A stretch of 6,703 bases of DNA from Clostridiales bacterium (GTDB lineage Bacteria; Bacillota; Clostridia; Oscillospirales; Acutalibacteraceae). Under the pieces are notes generated by a model. It was given only the letters and a program-made list of their open reading frames with translations, was not told the DNA's origin and made no database searches. Location of the stretch: positions 1 through 6,703 of the forward strand of contig JAHZES010000117.1 in assembly GCA_019421725.1 (NCBI GenBank), read 5' to 3'. A program made the position numbers and the translations under genes. Shown in pieces: positions 6,558 through 6,703 of this stretch. How positions within the stretch are numbered: position 1 is the first letter of the stretch; the number at the start of each line of letters is the position of its first letter.

Positions 6558-6595
6558 CGAATAAAACAAAGGCTCCCGCCGCTGCGGAAGCCTTT
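6558..6595 (-). terminator. Strong intrinsic terminator of rpsI
   Basis: On the minus strand, AAAGGCTTCCGC pairs with GCGGGAGCCTTT over 12 bp (one G-T wobble) around an AGCG loop, followed by GTTTTATT. It lies 22 nt after the stop codon of the rpsI remnant and separates it from the rhodanese gene. It is most simply the original terminator of the rplM-rpsI transcript. Confidence 0.88.
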
Positions 6596-6617
6596 GAAAA
6601 GCATTCGATTCTGACGA

Positions 6618-6668
6618 TCAGCGCTTGGAGAACTGCGGAGCGCGACGGGCGGCTTTGAGGCCGTACTT
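6618..6668 (-). pseudogene. rpsI: 3'-terminal remnant of rpsI (ribosomal protein uS9)
   Basis: The last 16 codons read KYGLKAARRAPQFSKR and stop with TGA. This is the highly conserved tail of ribosomal protein S9, which enters the ribosomal P site and normally follows ...ERK in a protein of about 130 residues. Here the residues before KYG read SSFGFV, which is not S9, and an in-frame TAA occurs at 6699-6701. Only the gene tail is therefore present. Since S9 is core translation machinery, an intact copy should exist elsewhere, most likely just beyond an element inserted at this point. Recognition of the tail is firm; the insertion explanation is inference. Confidence 0.85.
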
Positions 6669-6703
6669 CACGAAACCGAAGCTCGATTTTGCTTGATTTT
6701 ACG
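6669..6703. mobile_element. Possible terminus of an integrative element inserted in rpsI
   Basis: These last 35 bases replace the S9 coding sequence expected here. They hold two adjacent 10-bp direct repeats differing at one base (GCTCGATTTT 6681-6690 and GCTTGATTTT 6691-6700) and a CTTC...GAAG inverted pair (6666-6669 and 6678-6681) at the junction. Short repeats beside a gene-tail duplicate are usual at integrase attachment ends. No integrase is in the window, so the call rests on the broken rpsI and these repeats. Confidence 0.45.

Noticed and set aside
6492..6569. N-terminal extension of the rhodanese frame to 6569
   Set aside because: It runs into the rpsI terminator stem, would need a TTG start without a ribosome site, and adds a Lys/Arg-rich stretch absent from single-domain rhodaneses.

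Overview
The window carries seven protein-coding genes, one of them cut by the left edge, plus a broken ribosomal-protein remnant at the right edge. The genome is GC-rich for a Firmicute, yet it has Bacillota-style Shine-Dalgarno sites, intrinsic terminators and sigma-A promoters. A SleL/YaaH-type spore cortex hydrolase points to an endospore-forming clostridium. The protein styles (DUF362 without a ferredoxin domain, DUF4367, a small secreted clostridial protein) suggest the Oscillospiraceae or relatives; this placement is inference.

Layout from left to right: a MATE-family efflux protein (-, C-terminus off the left edge) has its own strong promoter and a 13-bp palindrome in its leader. Upstream of it is the LysM-LysM-GH18 spore hydrolase (-). 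Divergent from that is a DUF362 protein (+), whose promoter has a 19-bp spacer and an internal dyad typical of MerR-family control. A bidirectional hairpin terminator separates it from a convergent small secreted protein (-). Next come a DUF4367 membrane protein (-) with no sigma-factor gene beside it, an MTA/SAH nucleosidase-family protein (-) with a Gln where the catalytic Glu12 is expected, and a one-domain rhodanese (-).

The right edge is the most informative part. On the minus strand there is a strong terminator preceded by the last 16 codons and stop of rpsI (ribosomal protein uS9, ...APQFSKR). Upstream of those codons the reading no longer resembles S9 and hits an in-frame stop. This is the pattern left when an integrative element recombines into the 3' end of rpsI, so the window probably ends at an attachment site, with the element lying beyond the right edge. 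The genes inside the window would then be the ordinary chromosomal neighbourhood downstream of rpsI.

The genes do not form one pathway. They look like a set of mostly independently transcribed housekeeping, sporulation and envelope genes. All functional calls rest on reading motifs by eye; no database search was run.
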